NCBI RefSeq assembly: GCF_030296615.1
Contig: NZ_AP027733.1
Span: 248,001 to 312,000 of the forward strand
Length of the DNA: 64,000 nucleotides
DNA from: Frondihabitans sucicola
Lineage (GTDB): Bacteria > Actinomycetota > Actinomycetes > Actinomycetales > Microbacteriaceae
Direction of reading: 5' to 3'
In this document: positions 16,855 to 24,572 of the stretch, piece after piece
Numbering within the stretch: the first letter of the stretch is position 1
Layout: each line of letters opens with the position of its first letter
Position numbers and translations under genes: made by a program
The notes under the pieces: model-generated
Databases searched by the model: none
Seen by the model: only the letters and a program-made list of their open reading frames with translations
Told to the model about the DNA's origin: nothing

Positions 16855-17284
16855 ACTTTACGACTTCGGAATAACGTGTGTCCCCCATTGTGGGGGCGAG
16901 GTTCGTCCCCTCGATAGGAAATACTGACCGTGGATCACGTTTCGACAAACGGGGGAACATGCGGGGGCATGTGCGAGAGATCGCGCGGAGTCGTCGCGGC
17001 TTATCGGCCGCGTCGGCGCACCCCGTCGCTCGCTAACTCGGTAGCGTGTCCTCTGCTCCGATGCGCGCGTCGAGCAGATGCAATTCCTCTCTCTCCGAGA
17101 CCCCTAGACCTCTGGGTACGGATGCGGGCGGCGGCGCAGTCCATGACGGCCTTGGAGCCCGAGGGGCTTCGCCTGATCGCTCACTCGAATGCCCAGATGC
17201 TTGACGCCGGGTGGTGACTGTCTTCACGCGGCGCCGCTCAAGCGCCTAGGTGGGACTTGGCAGCCAAGGAACAGGACCAACCGC
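16855..17284. other. Gene-poor stretch
   Basis: About 430 bp without a convincing gene. An inverted repeat ACATGC-GGGG-GCATGT sits at 16957-16972. A short plus-strand frame at 17122-17217 (MRAAAQSMTALEPEGLRLIA...) might be coding but lacks a ribosome site. Confidence 0.4.
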
Positions 17285-17794
17285 ATGACGACCAACCTCA
17301 ACGTGGGTGGGGGCACCGGGATACTCACCATGCCCGTGCCCCCGCTGCTGTCGAAGGACAAGCCGCTGCCGGAGTCGTGCCGGATAGAAGTCGGCGACAT
17401 CTCGCTGAGCTTCATCATGGAAAGCGGCCTTCGCCTCGGTGTCAGGAATCGTCAGCTCCAGGCTTCTGCGGGTTACGCCGTGGAGATGAACAGCGGGCCA
17501 CTCGCTGTCCAGGTGGTCCCGATCGGCGAGGAGCACTGGACGCAGGAGGACTTCGTCGCCGTCGACGCATGGGTTCGCGCGCTCCACGGCGACGCGTCGC
17601 GACTCCTCCTGGAGAGCTTCGTGCAGTTCGAGGACGCCATCCTCGCTCGGGAGCGCGGCGCCACATTGACGGTCCCCCTTGGGTGGGATGCGATGGAGAT
17701 GAAGGTCTCCCGGCAGAATCCCTACCGCGGCCATCGAACAGTCATCGCTGTCGCCGTCTCTGAGTACATCAACAGGCACTCCTCGCGCTGCTGA
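17285..17794 (+). CDS. Unknown soluble protein, 169 aa
   Basis: Starts MTTNLNVGGGTGILTMPVPP after AAGGAACAGGA. Mixed alpha/beta with no visible catalytic motif; a basic C terminus (KVSRQNPYRGHRTVIAVAVSEYINRHSSRC). Carries an exact copy of the 13-bp motif TGACGGTCCCCCT at 17667-17679 inside the gene. Function unknown. Confidence 0.6.
   Translation: MTTNLNVGGGTGILTMPVPPLLSKDKPLPESCRIEVGDISLSFIMESGLRLGVRNRQLQASAGYAVEMNSGPLAVQVVPIGEEHWTQEDFVAVDAWVRALHGDASRLLLESFVQFEDAILARERGATLTVPLGWDAMEMKVSRQNPYRGHRTVIAVAVSEYINRHSSRC
17667..17679 (+). repeat. 13-bp motif, exact copy
   Basis: TGACGGTCCCCCT. Also exact at 20949, 33715 and 56735, always on the plus strand. Confidence 0.6.
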
Positions 17795-17821
17795 GCGCGC
17801 TGGGCGTGCTACACAAGACGG

Positions 17822-18124
17822 ATGCCTCGCACCATCCACGCCCCGCTGCCCGCCGTTCGACCGACCTGCATCGCTGAACCCGCTCGTGGTCGCATCGATC
17901 GGAGTTGGGGCAGTGTCGACGTGGCCCTGACTGATGGCGTCGTGGGTCGCCTACATGTCGACTCGGGCTGCGTCTTCTTGCTGGATGTCGACTCCCCCGA
18001 GACGGACACCACGCCCCTCCTGCCCGGCGTGGCACCTCAGCTCGCGACCTTCCTGGGTGACCTGTACGTCGGGGCTACCGCCCGACTGGGCCGACGGCGC
18101 TCCGCGAAGCTCCTGGCCTCCTAG
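17822..18124 (+). CDS. Unknown protein, leaderless, 100 aa
   Basis: Starts MPRTIHAPLP. ATG lies exactly 6 nt after TGC-TACACA (17807-17815), a class II-like extended -10. Beta-rich core (GSVDVALTDGVVGRLHVDSGCVFLLDVDSPE) and a basic C-terminal helix. Its end overlaps the convergent gene 18121-18561 by 4 bp. Function unknown. Confidence 0.6.
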   Translation: MPRTIHAPLPAVRPTCIAEPARGRIDRSWGSVDVALTDGVVGRLHVDSGCVFLLDVDSPETDTTPLLPGVAPQLATFLGDLYVGATARLGRRRSAKLLAS

Positions 18125-18561
18125 AGGCCGCCGTGGCGCGTCTTGTTCTCCAGGATGGGCGCCACCATCGTTTCAGCCAGCCAATGGTCCTGGCGGGGCA
18201 GGAACGGCTCGAAGTACTCCATGAGGGATGCGGCCTCGTCGCTCGGCGTCTCGTGAAGGCTCTCGTTCTGCGCGAGGGATGCCTCGATGAACCGGCGGTC
18301 GTGCGTTCCGAGGACGTCGACCAGGGAGCCGTCGGGCGTCTTGGCCCACGCGTGCACGAGCGCGAGCTGCCCGTTGTCATAGTGGGCCAGGTGCATGAGG
18401 ACGCTCCAGCCGGTGCGGCCCGCGATGGCCACCGCGAGGGCGAGGCAGTGCCCGGCCTCGTACGCTCCGATCGCCTCGTCGTCGATGACACCGGGGTGCA
18501 GGGTCCAGACCTCGCCGTAGGAGCCCGCGAGAGTGCTGGTGATCTGCTGGTCGTCTGACAC
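18121..18561 (-). CDS. Papain-like-fold candidate, 146 aa
   Basis: GTG start. The order GHCLALAVAIAGRTGW (Cys near 39), ALVHAWAKTPDGSLVDVLGTH (His near 69, Asp near 79) matches the Cys-His-Asp layout of small papain/transglutaminase-like proteins found in actinobacterial mobile elements. No signal peptide. Catalytic role is inference from residue order; it could also be a non-enzymatic member. Confidence 0.5.
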   Translation of the reverse strand: MSDDQQITSTLAGSYGEVWTLHPGVIDDEAIGAYEAGHCLALAVAIAGRTGWSVLMHLAHYDNGQLALVHAWAKTPDGSLVDVLGTHDRRFIEASLAQNESLHETPSDEAASLMEYFEPFLPRQDHWLAETMVAPILENKTRHGGL

Positions 18562-18606
18562 GGCCCTGACCTTACCGGGATAGGCCGCCGACGACGGGAT
18601 GTCCGG

Positions 18607-19179
18607 TTAGCGCTGTGCTGTCGCGCTCACGCGGGGCCGGAAGCTGAATGCCGCGCCGTCTGCGACCTGCGCGGTTTCAGGCAGCTTGACCTGGACGTCG
18701 AAGACCGCGTTGCTGCTGGTGATGGTCTTCGAGAAGTGCGCTCTCACTGCGGGGCCCTCGTAGACGATCTTCGGGTTGTCGGGATTGGTTTCGTCGATGA
18801 CGATCGCGGTAGCGGACTCCATGATCGGGTCGTCCGTCACGGCAGTCACCTTGATCGTGACGGGCGAGTCGAGTTCTCGGTGCACCTCGAAGTCGTAGTG
18901 CCCCGTGGCGCCAGGGGCGGGGGCCGTGGCGCCGAGCGCGCGGAAGTCGGTGCCGGATGGCGTCTTCGCGTTCGGCGTCGTGCCGTCGACGATGCTGATG
19001 AGGGGCCCTGCGTTGACGGCCTGTGCGGCGTCCCGGCTGACAAACGCGTCGTGGACGGCGCTGCCGATGACAACGAGAGATGCTGCGCCGAGGGAGCAGA
19101 GGCCGATGATGCCCAGGATGCGCCCAACGGCGGGCAGGAGCCCCGTGGGGAGGCCCTCAGAGCGGTGATTACGCGGCAT
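18607..19179 (-). CDS. Secreted or anchored beta-rich protein, TasA/camelysin-like candidate
   Basis: 190 aa from MPRNHRSEGL, with GAGAGGG upstream. One N-terminal hydrophobic helix (about 17-40) acts as signal or anchor. The rest is beta-rich (TGHYDFEVHRELDSPVTIKVTAVTDD, NAVFDVQVKLPE), like small surface proteins of the camelysin/TasA type. It follows a similar gene (overlap of 11 bp), so the two probably form a surface pair. Family weakly supported. Confidence 0.55.
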   Translation of the reverse strand: MPRNHRSEGLPTGLLPAVGRILGIIGLCSLGAASLVVIGSAVHDAFVSRDAAQAVNAGPLISIVDGTTPNAKTPSGTDFRALGATAPAPGATGHYDFEVHRELDSPVTIKVTAVTDDPIMESATAIVIDETNPDNPKIVYEGPAVRAHFSKTITSSNAVFDVQVKLPETAQVADGAAFSFRPRVSATAQR

Positions 19180-19681
19180 GGGGCTTGGCCCTCTCGGCTT
19201 CGATGGAGATGTCCGGTGATGCGGCATGTTCGCGCAGCTCGGCGGGCAGCCCCTCGTTGAAGGTCAGGGTGATCTGGAAGACCCGGCGTGAGGGGGCGCC
19301 GTGGCCGACGTCGTAGGCCTTGACGACGCCGTCGCCGACGGGCCCCGTGTAGAGCGTCTTGTTGGCGGTGAGGTCGCGAAGAGTCAGCTCGACGTACTTC
19401 GCAGTGTCAGGCGCTGGCGTGAATCGCATGTCGAGCGCCATGTCGGCTTTGCCCGTGTTCTCGATGGCGAACTGTTCGGTGACGGTCCCCCCGGCACGGA
19501 TGTTCTGGGAGTCGAATCCCGGGAGCTTGGCCGGGTGCCAGGTGGTGGCATGCCCAGGGTTCGTCACGACGAGCTGCGGTGCGGCCAAGGCTGCGCCGCC
19601 CCCGATCGCTCCGAATCCGAGTGCACCGACGCCGAGGATGCTGACTCCGGCGATGAGGAGTGCCGTCTTGGGGGTGGTCAT
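19169..19681 (-). CDS. Secreted TasA/camelysin-like candidate, 170 aa
   Basis: Starts MTTPKTALLIAGVSILGVGA with a clear signal peptide ending near GAALAA. The mature part has the pattern GGTVTEQFAIENTGKADMALDM, typical of camelysin/TasA-like matrix proteins in which strands carry N-T-G turns. Start overlaps the stop of a 36-aa membrane peptide gene (TGATG). Function at the cell surface is inference. Confidence 0.6.
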   Translation of the reverse strand: MTTPKTALLIAGVSILGVGALGFGAIGGGAALAAPQLVVTNPGHATTWHPAKLPGFDSQNIRAGGTVTEQFAIENTGKADMALDMRFTPAPDTAKYVELTLRDLTANKTLYTGPVGDGVVKAYDVGHGAPSRRVFQITLTFNEGLPAELREHAASPDISIEAERAKPHAA

Positions 19682-19791
19682 CAGATGCTGTGAGTTCCGA
19701 GCAGGAGGGACGCTCCCACGGAGACGATCACGATGGCGACGATGGCGATCGCGACGGCTCGGATCACGGCGGATCGTCGTCGGGTGTGCAT
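19681..19791 (-). CDS. 36-aa single-pass membrane peptide
   Basis: MHTRRRSAVIRAVA... ends LLLGTHSI. Basic N terminus and one TM helix (about 10-31). Ribosome site CAGGAGCACC. First gene of the operon 19791-18607; may help export or organise the two secreted proteins that follow. Confidence 0.6.
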   Translation of the reverse strand: MHTRRRSAVIRAVAIAIVAIVIVSVGASLLLGTHSI

Positions 19792-19826
19792 GGTGCTCCT
19801 GGGTGCGTGGCAGGCGGATCGGGCTT

Positions 19827-19848
19827 GCCAACATGCTACACTAACGCG
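19827..19848 (+). promoter_or_regulatory. Class II promoter
   Basis: GCCAACATGCTACACTA (19827-19843), -10 TACACT. The predicted transcript start (19849) is a TTG codon, but that codon is not in the frame of the downstream gene. Confidence 0.6.
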
Positions 19849-19918
19849 TTGACCCCAACCCCACGAACGACTGTGAGCGCATGCCCTCCACCACCCGATT
19901 CACCGCCCCGCTTCCCCC

Positions 19919-20590
19919 GTGACGTCGACCTCGACCATCTGGCCGTCGAACGCCTCCCCCATCGACGGGCTGAACATCCCGGGCGCCGACGGAGCGCTCA
20001 TCGCAGTCAACGTCGACGGGCTCTGGCTGAACGTCAAGCGCGACGAGGACAACCACCTGGAGACGTTCGTCACCGACGATGACGGCGTTCGTGTCGACTC
20101 GCCCTGGGACGCCGTCACGACGGCCGAGATGACGCCCCTCGCCCTCGCGCTCCGAGCCGACCTCGACGCCCACGACCAGAACCTCCGCGACAACGTGGAC
20201 GCCCTGGCGTCGAGCCTCGGGCTCGAACTCGCCGTCCCCACTCAGACCGTGCCCGGCGGCGGCATCCTCCGCGCTTCCGAGGTCCCCGCCGTGCCCGAGG
20301 TGCCGCACTGGAACTTCGACGCCATCCCCTACCCGGACCGAGCACGCCTCGATGAGGCCAGCGACGCCGTCATCTTCAACGCGTCCTTCCGCACGGTCAG
20401 CGTGCAGGGCGAGATCGTGATGGAGAAGGGCCAGCTCGTGGTCCTGACGCCGGAGGAGCTGGCAGTCGTGGTCGCCTGGGCCCAGGCGTTCCGCGAGGCT
20501 CGCAAGATCGTGACGACGATGCTGATCCACAACATGCAGACGTCGGCCAAGGAGTGGATCAAGGGCAAGCAGGACCAGCAGCTCGTCTAG
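19919..20590 (+). CDS. Unknown protein, 223 aa, 5' end uncertain
   Basis: Well-formed coding sequence from TSTIWPSNASPIDGLN onward, but the GTG at 19919 has no ribosome site. A 13-codon frame from ATG 19881 stops at the same point (GTGA overlap). One extra C in the CCCCC run at 19914-19918 would join them into a longer protein starting MPSTTRFTAP. Soluble, acidic, with a helical C terminus. Ends before a terminator. Function unknown. Confidence 0.6.
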   Translation: MTSTSTIWPSNASPIDGLNIPGADGALIAVNVDGLWLNVKRDEDNHLETFVTDDDGVRVDSPWDAVTTAEMTPLALALRADLDAHDQNLRDNVDALASSLGLELAVPTQTVPGGGILRASEVPAVPEVPHWNFDAIPYPDRARLDEASDAVIFNASFRTVSVQGEIVMEKGQLVVLTPEELAVVVAWAQAFREARKIVTTMLIHNMQTSAKEWIKGKQDQQLV

Positions 20591-20599
20591 CGCTAGGTC

Positions 20600-20634
20600 G
20601 AGGGGCCGGGTGGGCGAACGCCCCCTGGCCCTTC
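20600..20634. terminator. GC hairpin between convergent genes
   Basis: AGGGGCC-GGGTGGGCG pairs with CGCCCCC-TGGCCCTT, followed by CGTCGTT. Lies between 19919-20590 and 20651-20872. Confidence 0.7.
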
Positions 20635-20650
20635 GTCGTTCCTGGGCCGT

Positions 20651-20872
20651 CTATCTCGGAGCGCGTGTGGCGGCCTGGGCGATAGCCCGAGCCAGCGAGT
20701 GATGCGCGATCGCGCGCGCGCCGTCGATGCCGAGGTGCGCCCTCGTCGCCGGACCGCCCGAGGTGCCGTCGAGTACGATCCATCGCCCGCCGTGATGGAT
20801 ACGCGGGCGGGCGTCACCGCCGGGGATCACGATCTCCAGGGCACGATCGCGCCCTTGTGCATGGTGGGTCAT
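20651..20872 (-). CDS. Unknown small protein, 73 aa
   Basis: Starts MTHHAQGRDR after GAGGGAGAACC. Short beta core (ALEIVIPGGDARPRIHHGGRWIVLDG) and an Ala/Arg-rich helical tail (AIAHHSLARAIAQAATRAPR). Possibly transcribed from the leftward class II promoter at 21033-21050. Function unknown. Confidence 0.55.
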   Translation of the reverse strand: MTHHAQGRDRALEIVIPGGDARPRIHHGGRWIVLDGTSGGPATRAHLGIDGARAIAHHSLARAIAQAATRAPR

Positions 20873-20948
20873 TCGCCGGTTCTCCCTCGCTCTTGCTCTC
20901 GGGAGTGGACTCTAGGTGCGGCCGCCGACAATGACGGAAGTGCTTCAG

Positions 20949-20961
20949 TGACGGTCCCCCT
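20949..20961 (+). repeat. 13-bp motif, exact copy
   Basis: TGACGGTCCCCCT, here between divergent genes. Confidence 0.6.
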
Positions 20962-21032
20962 GCGGACGCACAAGAATGACGTCTTGATCGGCTGTACGAC
21001 GCCCCCGCAGTCACATCGACTTTGGCGCCTGC

Positions 21033-21056
21033 TTAGTGTAGCATGTTGCTATCTAG
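21033..21056. promoter_or_regulatory. Class II promoter, possibly bidirectional
   Basis: The minus strand reads GCAACATGCTACACTAAG (class II). The plus strand reads GTTGCTATCTAG with an extended -10-like TGCTATCT. Located between the divergent genes 20651-20872 and 21080-21334. Confidence 0.5.
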
Positions 21057-21079
21057 TCGTTCCGATCCAGGGGGACCCT

Positions 21080-21334
21080 ATGGCCCAGCTTCCCGCCCCG
21101 TCCAAGCCGCTCGATGCGGTCGTCATTACGGAGCCGAAGCGCCGCGGCCGACGTACGGGCAGCGAAGTCACCTTCCGCATCCGATCGGGCCACGAAGAGC
21201 ACGAGGTCTACGCCTCGGGTATCGACTTCTGGCCCATGGCGACGCTTCGCCGAGGCGAGCGAGTAACCCTGCGAGGCGCGTTCGAATCCAAGCGCCGTGC
21301 CCCGCGGTTCCTCGCGCGGAGCGTCGAGCGATGA
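21080..21334 (+). CDS. Small OB-like protein 1, 84 aa
   Basis: Starts MAQLPAPSKPLDAVV after CAGGGGGACC. Basic segment PKRRGRRTG followed by beta strands (EVTFRIRSGHEEHEVYASG, GERVTLRGAFESKR), which look like an OB fold able to bind nucleic acid. First of a string of overlapping genes (ATGA junctions) ending at 22326. Confidence 0.55.
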   Translation: MAQLPAPSKPLDAVVITEPKRRGRRTGSEVTFRIRSGHEEHEVYASGIDFWPMATLRRGERVTLRGAFESKRRAPRFLARSVER

Positions 21335-21621
21335 GCGGCAAGGCCAAGGTCACCGAGGGCGTCCGCATCAGCGGCGTCGTCTCGTCCCGCCCTCACGGCT
21401 TCGGAGCCAGCGAAGGAGGGGTCTCCGTGGCGATCATCGCCGACGACGGCCGCGAGATCGGACTTGTCGTCACCGACGAGTCGATCCCCGCCGCCGTCTC
21501 GCTCGCCGTCGGCCAGCGCGTCACCTGCTACGGCACCTTCTTCACCTGGCCCGGCAAGGACATCGACGAACTCTGGGGCACCATCCAGCCCTACGCGCAC
21601 CACGAGCAGGAGGCAGCATGA
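21331..21621 (+). CDS. Small OB-like protein 2, 96 aa
   Basis: Starts MSGKAKVTEGVRISGVVSSR. Same strand pattern as its neighbours: V-x-G-V opening strand, a central DDGREIGLVVTDE, and a closing GQRVTCYGTFFTWPG. This fits small OB-fold proteins. Overlaps both neighbours by 4 bp. Nucleic-acid binding is inference. Confidence 0.55.
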   Translation: MSGKAKVTEGVRISGVVSSRPHGFGASEGGVSVAIIADDGREIGLVVTDESIPAAVSLAVGQRVTCYGTFFTWPGKDIDELWGTIQPYAHHEQEAA

Positions 21622-21911
21622 GCCGCTCCAAAGACATCCCGAACCTGCACGACTTCGGGCCCAGCCTGCGGGGCCGGGTCATCGAGCATCGCGGCGACGC
21701 GCTCGTGCTCCGGATGACCGACCTCACGGAAGCTGTCATCACCGTCGGCGGCCCGTACTCGGCGACCTACATCGCCCGTGCGAATGTCGGCGACGCGATC
21801 GTGGTGAAGGGCTTCACCCCCGGAACGCTGCTGTCGAACCCGTGGACGGTCGATGACGAGACGCAGAACGTGCGCCGCGAGTACCGGGCCCTCACGCTCC
21901 AGGCCGCATGA
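21618..21911 (+). CDS. Small OB-like protein 3, 97 aa
   Basis: Starts MSRSKDIPNLHDFGPSLRGR. LRGRVIEHRGDALVLRMTDLTEAVITVGGPYSATYI and VGDAIVVKGF repeat the beta pattern of the two genes before it. Third in the row of overlapping OB-like genes. Confidence 0.55.
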   Translation: MSRSKDIPNLHDFGPSLRGRVIEHRGDALVLRMTDLTEAVITVGGPYSATYIARANVGDAIVVKGFTPGTLLSNPWTVDDETQNVRREYRALTLQAA

Positions 21912-22123
21912 CCCTCCTCGCTCATGTCGGTGCGATCCGCACCCTCGCCGACCTCGATCGCCTCACTCGGGACATCGAGGACCGTGACGTGCGGATCATC
22001 ATCGGACACCGGCTTCCGGACGGGAAGTTCGAGACGTTCCCTTTCGTCGAGGTGCCGGATGCCGATGAGGGCTACGACCCCAGCTCCGGGCCCGGCCTGG
22101 TCCTGATCGGCTGCGAAGAGTGA
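21908..22123 (+). CDS. Unknown small protein, 71 aa
   Basis: Starts MTLLAHVGAIRTLADLDRL. Helix then strands (DRDVRIIIGHRLPDGKFETFPFVEV), acidic C terminus. Overlaps both neighbours. Function unknown. Confidence 0.55.
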   Translation: MTLLAHVGAIRTLADLDRLTRDIEDRDVRIIIGHRLPDGKFETFPFVEVPDADEGYDPSSGPGLVLIGCEE

Positions 22124-22326
22124 TGCGCCCGACGCGGGTCATCGCGATCGTCAGCGCGGCGATGGCCGCAGGCTTCGCTGTCGCTGGCATCGTGGCCGCA
22201 TCCGAGCCCGCGGGGCCGCCACCACACGCCGTGACTATCCATGCCCCGAGCGGCGACTCCGCCACGCCTCAGGTCACCATGCAGCACGTCTCGTCCGGCG
22301 CGGCACCCGGCAGCAACCTCCGCTGA
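22123..22326 (+). CDS. Secreted or anchored small protein, 67 aa
   Basis: ATG 22123 (a GTG at 22120 is in frame). One N-terminal hydrophobic helix (VIAIVSAAMAAGFAVAGIVAA) with basic residues before it, then a Pro/Ser-rich tail. Last gene of the operon from 21080. Confidence 0.5.
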   Translation: MRPTRVIAIVSAAMAAGFAVAGIVAASEPAGPPPHAVTIHAPSGDSATPQVTMQHVSSGAAPGSNLR

Positions 22327-22637
22327 GGCATATGCGCTTGCATGGAAGCTCGCTGGGAGCATCCGCGGAGCCCCGCAGTACCGTGTGAAAGTCGGGCGCC
22401 GCTAGCAACCCGAATGCTGCGACGCCCAACTTCTCGCGCGGCGGCCGCAGACCCGAACTGACGGCCGCCGCGCTCCCGTCGACGCTACGCGGGAAGCTGT
22501 TGCTTGTCACATCCGCTCGTCATCGCGCATGCCCCCTCGTCCCCGCATCCGGCCCGCGAATTGCTTGTTGAGCGGCCTGAGCGACTGCATTCTGCGGTCG
22601 AATTCGTAACGCGCGTTGCTTTCAGTACACGGCATTC
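22327..22637. other. Gene-poor stretch with pilin-leader-like sequence
   Basis: No gene seen. ACCGTGTGAAAGTCGGGC at 22380-22397 nearly matches the element upstream of the first pilin-like gene (25353-25369). It lacks the hairpin of the two pilin leaders. Could be the remains of a third pilin-type promoter. Confidence 0.4.
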
Positions 22638-22706
22638 GTGAAGAATGTCAGTGGCTCTATGTACGGTAATCACAAAGACCTGAGGGACAGGTTTTGAGAG
22701 GGCCAC
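22638..22706 (+). promoter_or_regulatory. Class I promoter and hairpin leader
   Basis: -35 GTGAAG, 18-bp spacer, -10 TACGGT (22662-22667). Hairpin ACCTG/CAGGT (22678-22692) around AGGGA, then GAGAGGG and ATG 22707. Confidence 0.75.
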
Positions 22707-23072
22707 ATGACCACCGAGATTCACGTCGTCAGCCGTGACGACCGCGCGCACTGCGCCGCGGACGTACGCGGGGACACCTGGTTCGCAGCGTTCGTCGAGG
22801 AGCTGCCGAGGCAGGTCCTTCACGCCTGGCAGGCGCCCGGCATGGGGCCCACTGGGGACCCAATGGGATCGCCGACGTCCTACGCCCACATCACGCGCCT
22901 GACGCCCGCCCAGTACGCGGCCGTCGCCATCCTCGGGGAGGGGTCAATCAAGACCGCACCCGGCGCTCTCGATGCGATCACCCTCACGATCGTCGACGAA
23001 GCCGCCCTCACCGTCCATACCATCGACTTCGACGGCAGCTACTCCACCATCGTCCGCCCCTTCGCCAACTAG
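22707..23072 (+). CDS. Unknown acidic protein, 121 aa
   Basis: Starts MTTEIHVVSRDDRAHCAADV. The C-terminal half (ITRLTPAQYAAVAILGEG...DFDGSYSTIV) resembles parts of 23507-23857 and 28363-28935: a T-x-x-Q-aromatic helix followed by strands and a D-x-D/G-S/T-Y turn. This may be a small paralogous family. Function unknown. Confidence 0.6.
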   Translation: MTTEIHVVSRDDRAHCAADVRGDTWFAAFVEELPRQVLHAWQAPGMGPTGDPMGSPTSYAHITRLTPAQYAAVAILGEGSIKTAPGALDAITLTIVDEAALTVHTIDFDGSYSTIVRPFAN

Positions 23073-23085
23073 CAGGAGACCCATC

Positions 23086-23373
23086 ATGCAGACCACCACC
23101 CCCACCCTCGCCGAGCCCACCGGAATCCACCTCGAAGCCGACGGCACCGTCACCTACGAAAAATGCAGCGCGTGCCACTTGTTCGTGGATCGCAACGACT
23201 CATTCGACGATGACGACACCCTGGCGCCTTACGTGCACCTCTATGGCGAGTGCGACCTCTGCGTCGAGACGGACGAGTCGCACGAAGCACGGCCTGGCGG
23301 CGGCCGCGGCACCCTCGACTACTGGAAGGCCAACGGCCCCGATCTCATGAAGGCACGCTTCGACGAGGAGTAG
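23086..23373 (+). CDS. Small zinc-ribbon-like protein, 95 aa
   Basis: Starts MQTTTPTLAEPTGIHLEADG. Two CxxC pairs (CSAC at about 27 and CDLC at about 54) can hold one zinc. The tail is Gly-rich then helical. Start 13 bp after the previous stop; AGGAGACCC serves as ribosome site. Followed by the 16-bp repeat. Confidence 0.6.
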   Translation: MQTTTPTLAEPTGIHLEADGTVTYEKCSACHLFVDRNDSFDDDDTLAPYVHLYGECDLCVETDESHEARPGGGRGTLDYWKANGPDLMKARFDEE

Positions 23374-23379
23374 AGCAGC

Positions 23380-23395
23380 GGGTCGGGGATGGGAG
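23380..23395 (+). repeat. 16-bp intergenic repeat, copy 2
   Basis: GGGTCGGGGATGGGAG, exact, 6 bp after a stop codon. Confidence 0.8.
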
Positions 23396-23437
23396 TCTCG
23401 GAGGTCGGTCGCTTCTGGCCTACAGCACACGTGAAAT

Positions 23438-23506
23438 GTGACAAATCACGCTCACTACGTGTATTGTGGAACACGTGCCGCGAGGGACGCGCCACGAGAG
23501 GACACC
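23438..23506 (+). promoter_or_regulatory. Class I promoter and hairpin leader
   Basis: -35 GTGACA, 18-bp spacer, -10 TATTGT (23462-23467). Hairpin CGCG/CGCG (23479-23491) around AGGGA, then GAGAGGA and ATG 23507. TACAGCACAC just upstream reads as a leftward -10 relative, as at 4027. Confidence 0.75.
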
Positions 23507-23857
23507 ATGACCACCACCGCAGACCCCATCATCACCGTCGACATCCACATCGACCTCAGCCCGGTGCACTCCGAACTCGTCACCGTCATGGCCTACCCGG
23601 TCCACGACGACGGCGTCCAGGCCTGGGCGAACGAGGACAACGCCGTCTCGCGAGGCATGATCACCGATGCGCAGTTCGACGGCGTGAGTCGCGTGGTCAC
23701 GGCCAACGAGGACGCCGACTGGGCCGCCGAGAGCCTATCGACCGCCACCTCCGCCCTCGTCTTCGCCGTGCTTGTCGACGCGCAGGCCAAGCTCGACCTG
23801 CCTGACTCCGCCATCGGCTTCCCGGACGCCGCCGACGTCTGGGCCATGGTCCGGTGA
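23507..23857 (+). CDS. Unknown acidic protein, 116 aa
   Basis: Starts MTTTADPIITVDIHIDLSPV. Contains ITDAQFDGVSRVV, matching the T-x-x-Q-aromatic helix of 22707-23072 and 28363-28935. Ends in an overlap (GTGA) with 23854-24420. Function unknown. Confidence 0.62.
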   Translation: MTTTADPIITVDIHIDLSPVHSELVTVMAYPVHDDGVQAWANEDNAVSRGMITDAQFDGVSRVVTANEDADWAAESLSTATSALVFAVLVDAQAKLDLPDSAIGFPDAADVWAMVR

Positions 23858-24420
23858 TCCGAGCCGTCTCCGATCCGGGTCGCTACCCCATCGGGCACCA
23901 CCTCCACTTCGACAGCCAGGTCGCCGAGAAGCTCGCTCCGAATCTCTGGATCGTCGACGGCGGCGCGCTGATGACCGATGCGAGGCTCCTGTCCGCAGGG
24001 CTGATCCGCGACCACGGCTGCACGTCACGCTTCGAGGTCGTCGCTGACGGCGAGTACTACCAGGTGCGCGACCACTGCACGACTGCCCTGCTGCTCTACC
24101 TGCCGGAGGGCTACTCCATCCCGGACGCTTCATTCGACGGCTACTGGGACGCCCTTCCGGCGCCGGTCCGGGCCAGCGTCGAGGCGCAGGTCCTCGGCCA
24201 GCTCACGACTCCCCCGCAGCTCGGGGCCGACGGCGTGCACTTCCTAGTCCGCGCGGTGCCGACCACCGCGGAGTACGAGGTCGTCATCGACGCCGAATCC
24301 GGGCAGATCGCCACCGCCATGAACCTTCGCGAGGGGTCCTACGCCTCCGTGAACGGCCGGATCGCCTACCGCCCCGAACTGACCTCGCACGTGGTCACTG
24401 GCTCCCTGGATATCCCATGA
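23854..24420 (+). CDS. Unknown protein, 188 aa
   Basis: GTG start overlapping the previous stop. Begins MIRAVSDPGRYPIGHHLHFD. Mixed alpha/beta; segment YYQVRDHCTTALLLYLPEGYSIPDASFDGYWDALP is notable for aromatic residues. No domain recognised. Second of four genes in this operon. Confidence 0.6.
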   Translation: MIRAVSDPGRYPIGHHLHFDSQVAEKLAPNLWIVDGGALMTDARLLSAGLIRDHGCTSRFEVVADGEYYQVRDHCTTALLLYLPEGYSIPDASFDGYWDALPAPVRASVEAQVLGQLTTPPQLGADGVHFLVRAVPTTAEYEVVIDAESGQIATAMNLREGSYASVNGRIAYRPELTSHVVTGSLDIP

Positions 24421-24572
24421 CCGAGAAGAAGCCGAAGGCGCCCGCCGCGCCGCGCTCACGCCCCTGGTTCTGCATCGACTGCGGAGACCGCTTCGCGAAG
24501 AACGTCACCAAGGGCAACCACCGAACCGAGTTCCGCCCTCGACCCACCGACAAGCCCAGGAGCGATTCATGA
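24417..24572 (+). CDS. Tiny CxxC protein, 51 aa
   Basis: Reads MTEKKPKAPAAPRSRPWFCI then DCGDRFAKN. A single CIDCG knuckle in a basic Pro-rich chain; could bind zinc by dimerising or with other ligands. Overlaps both neighbours by 4 bp (ATGA), which supports it as real. Confidence 0.55.
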   Translation: MTEKKPKAPAAPRSRPWFCIDCGDRFAKNVTKGNHRTEFRPRPTDKPRSDS

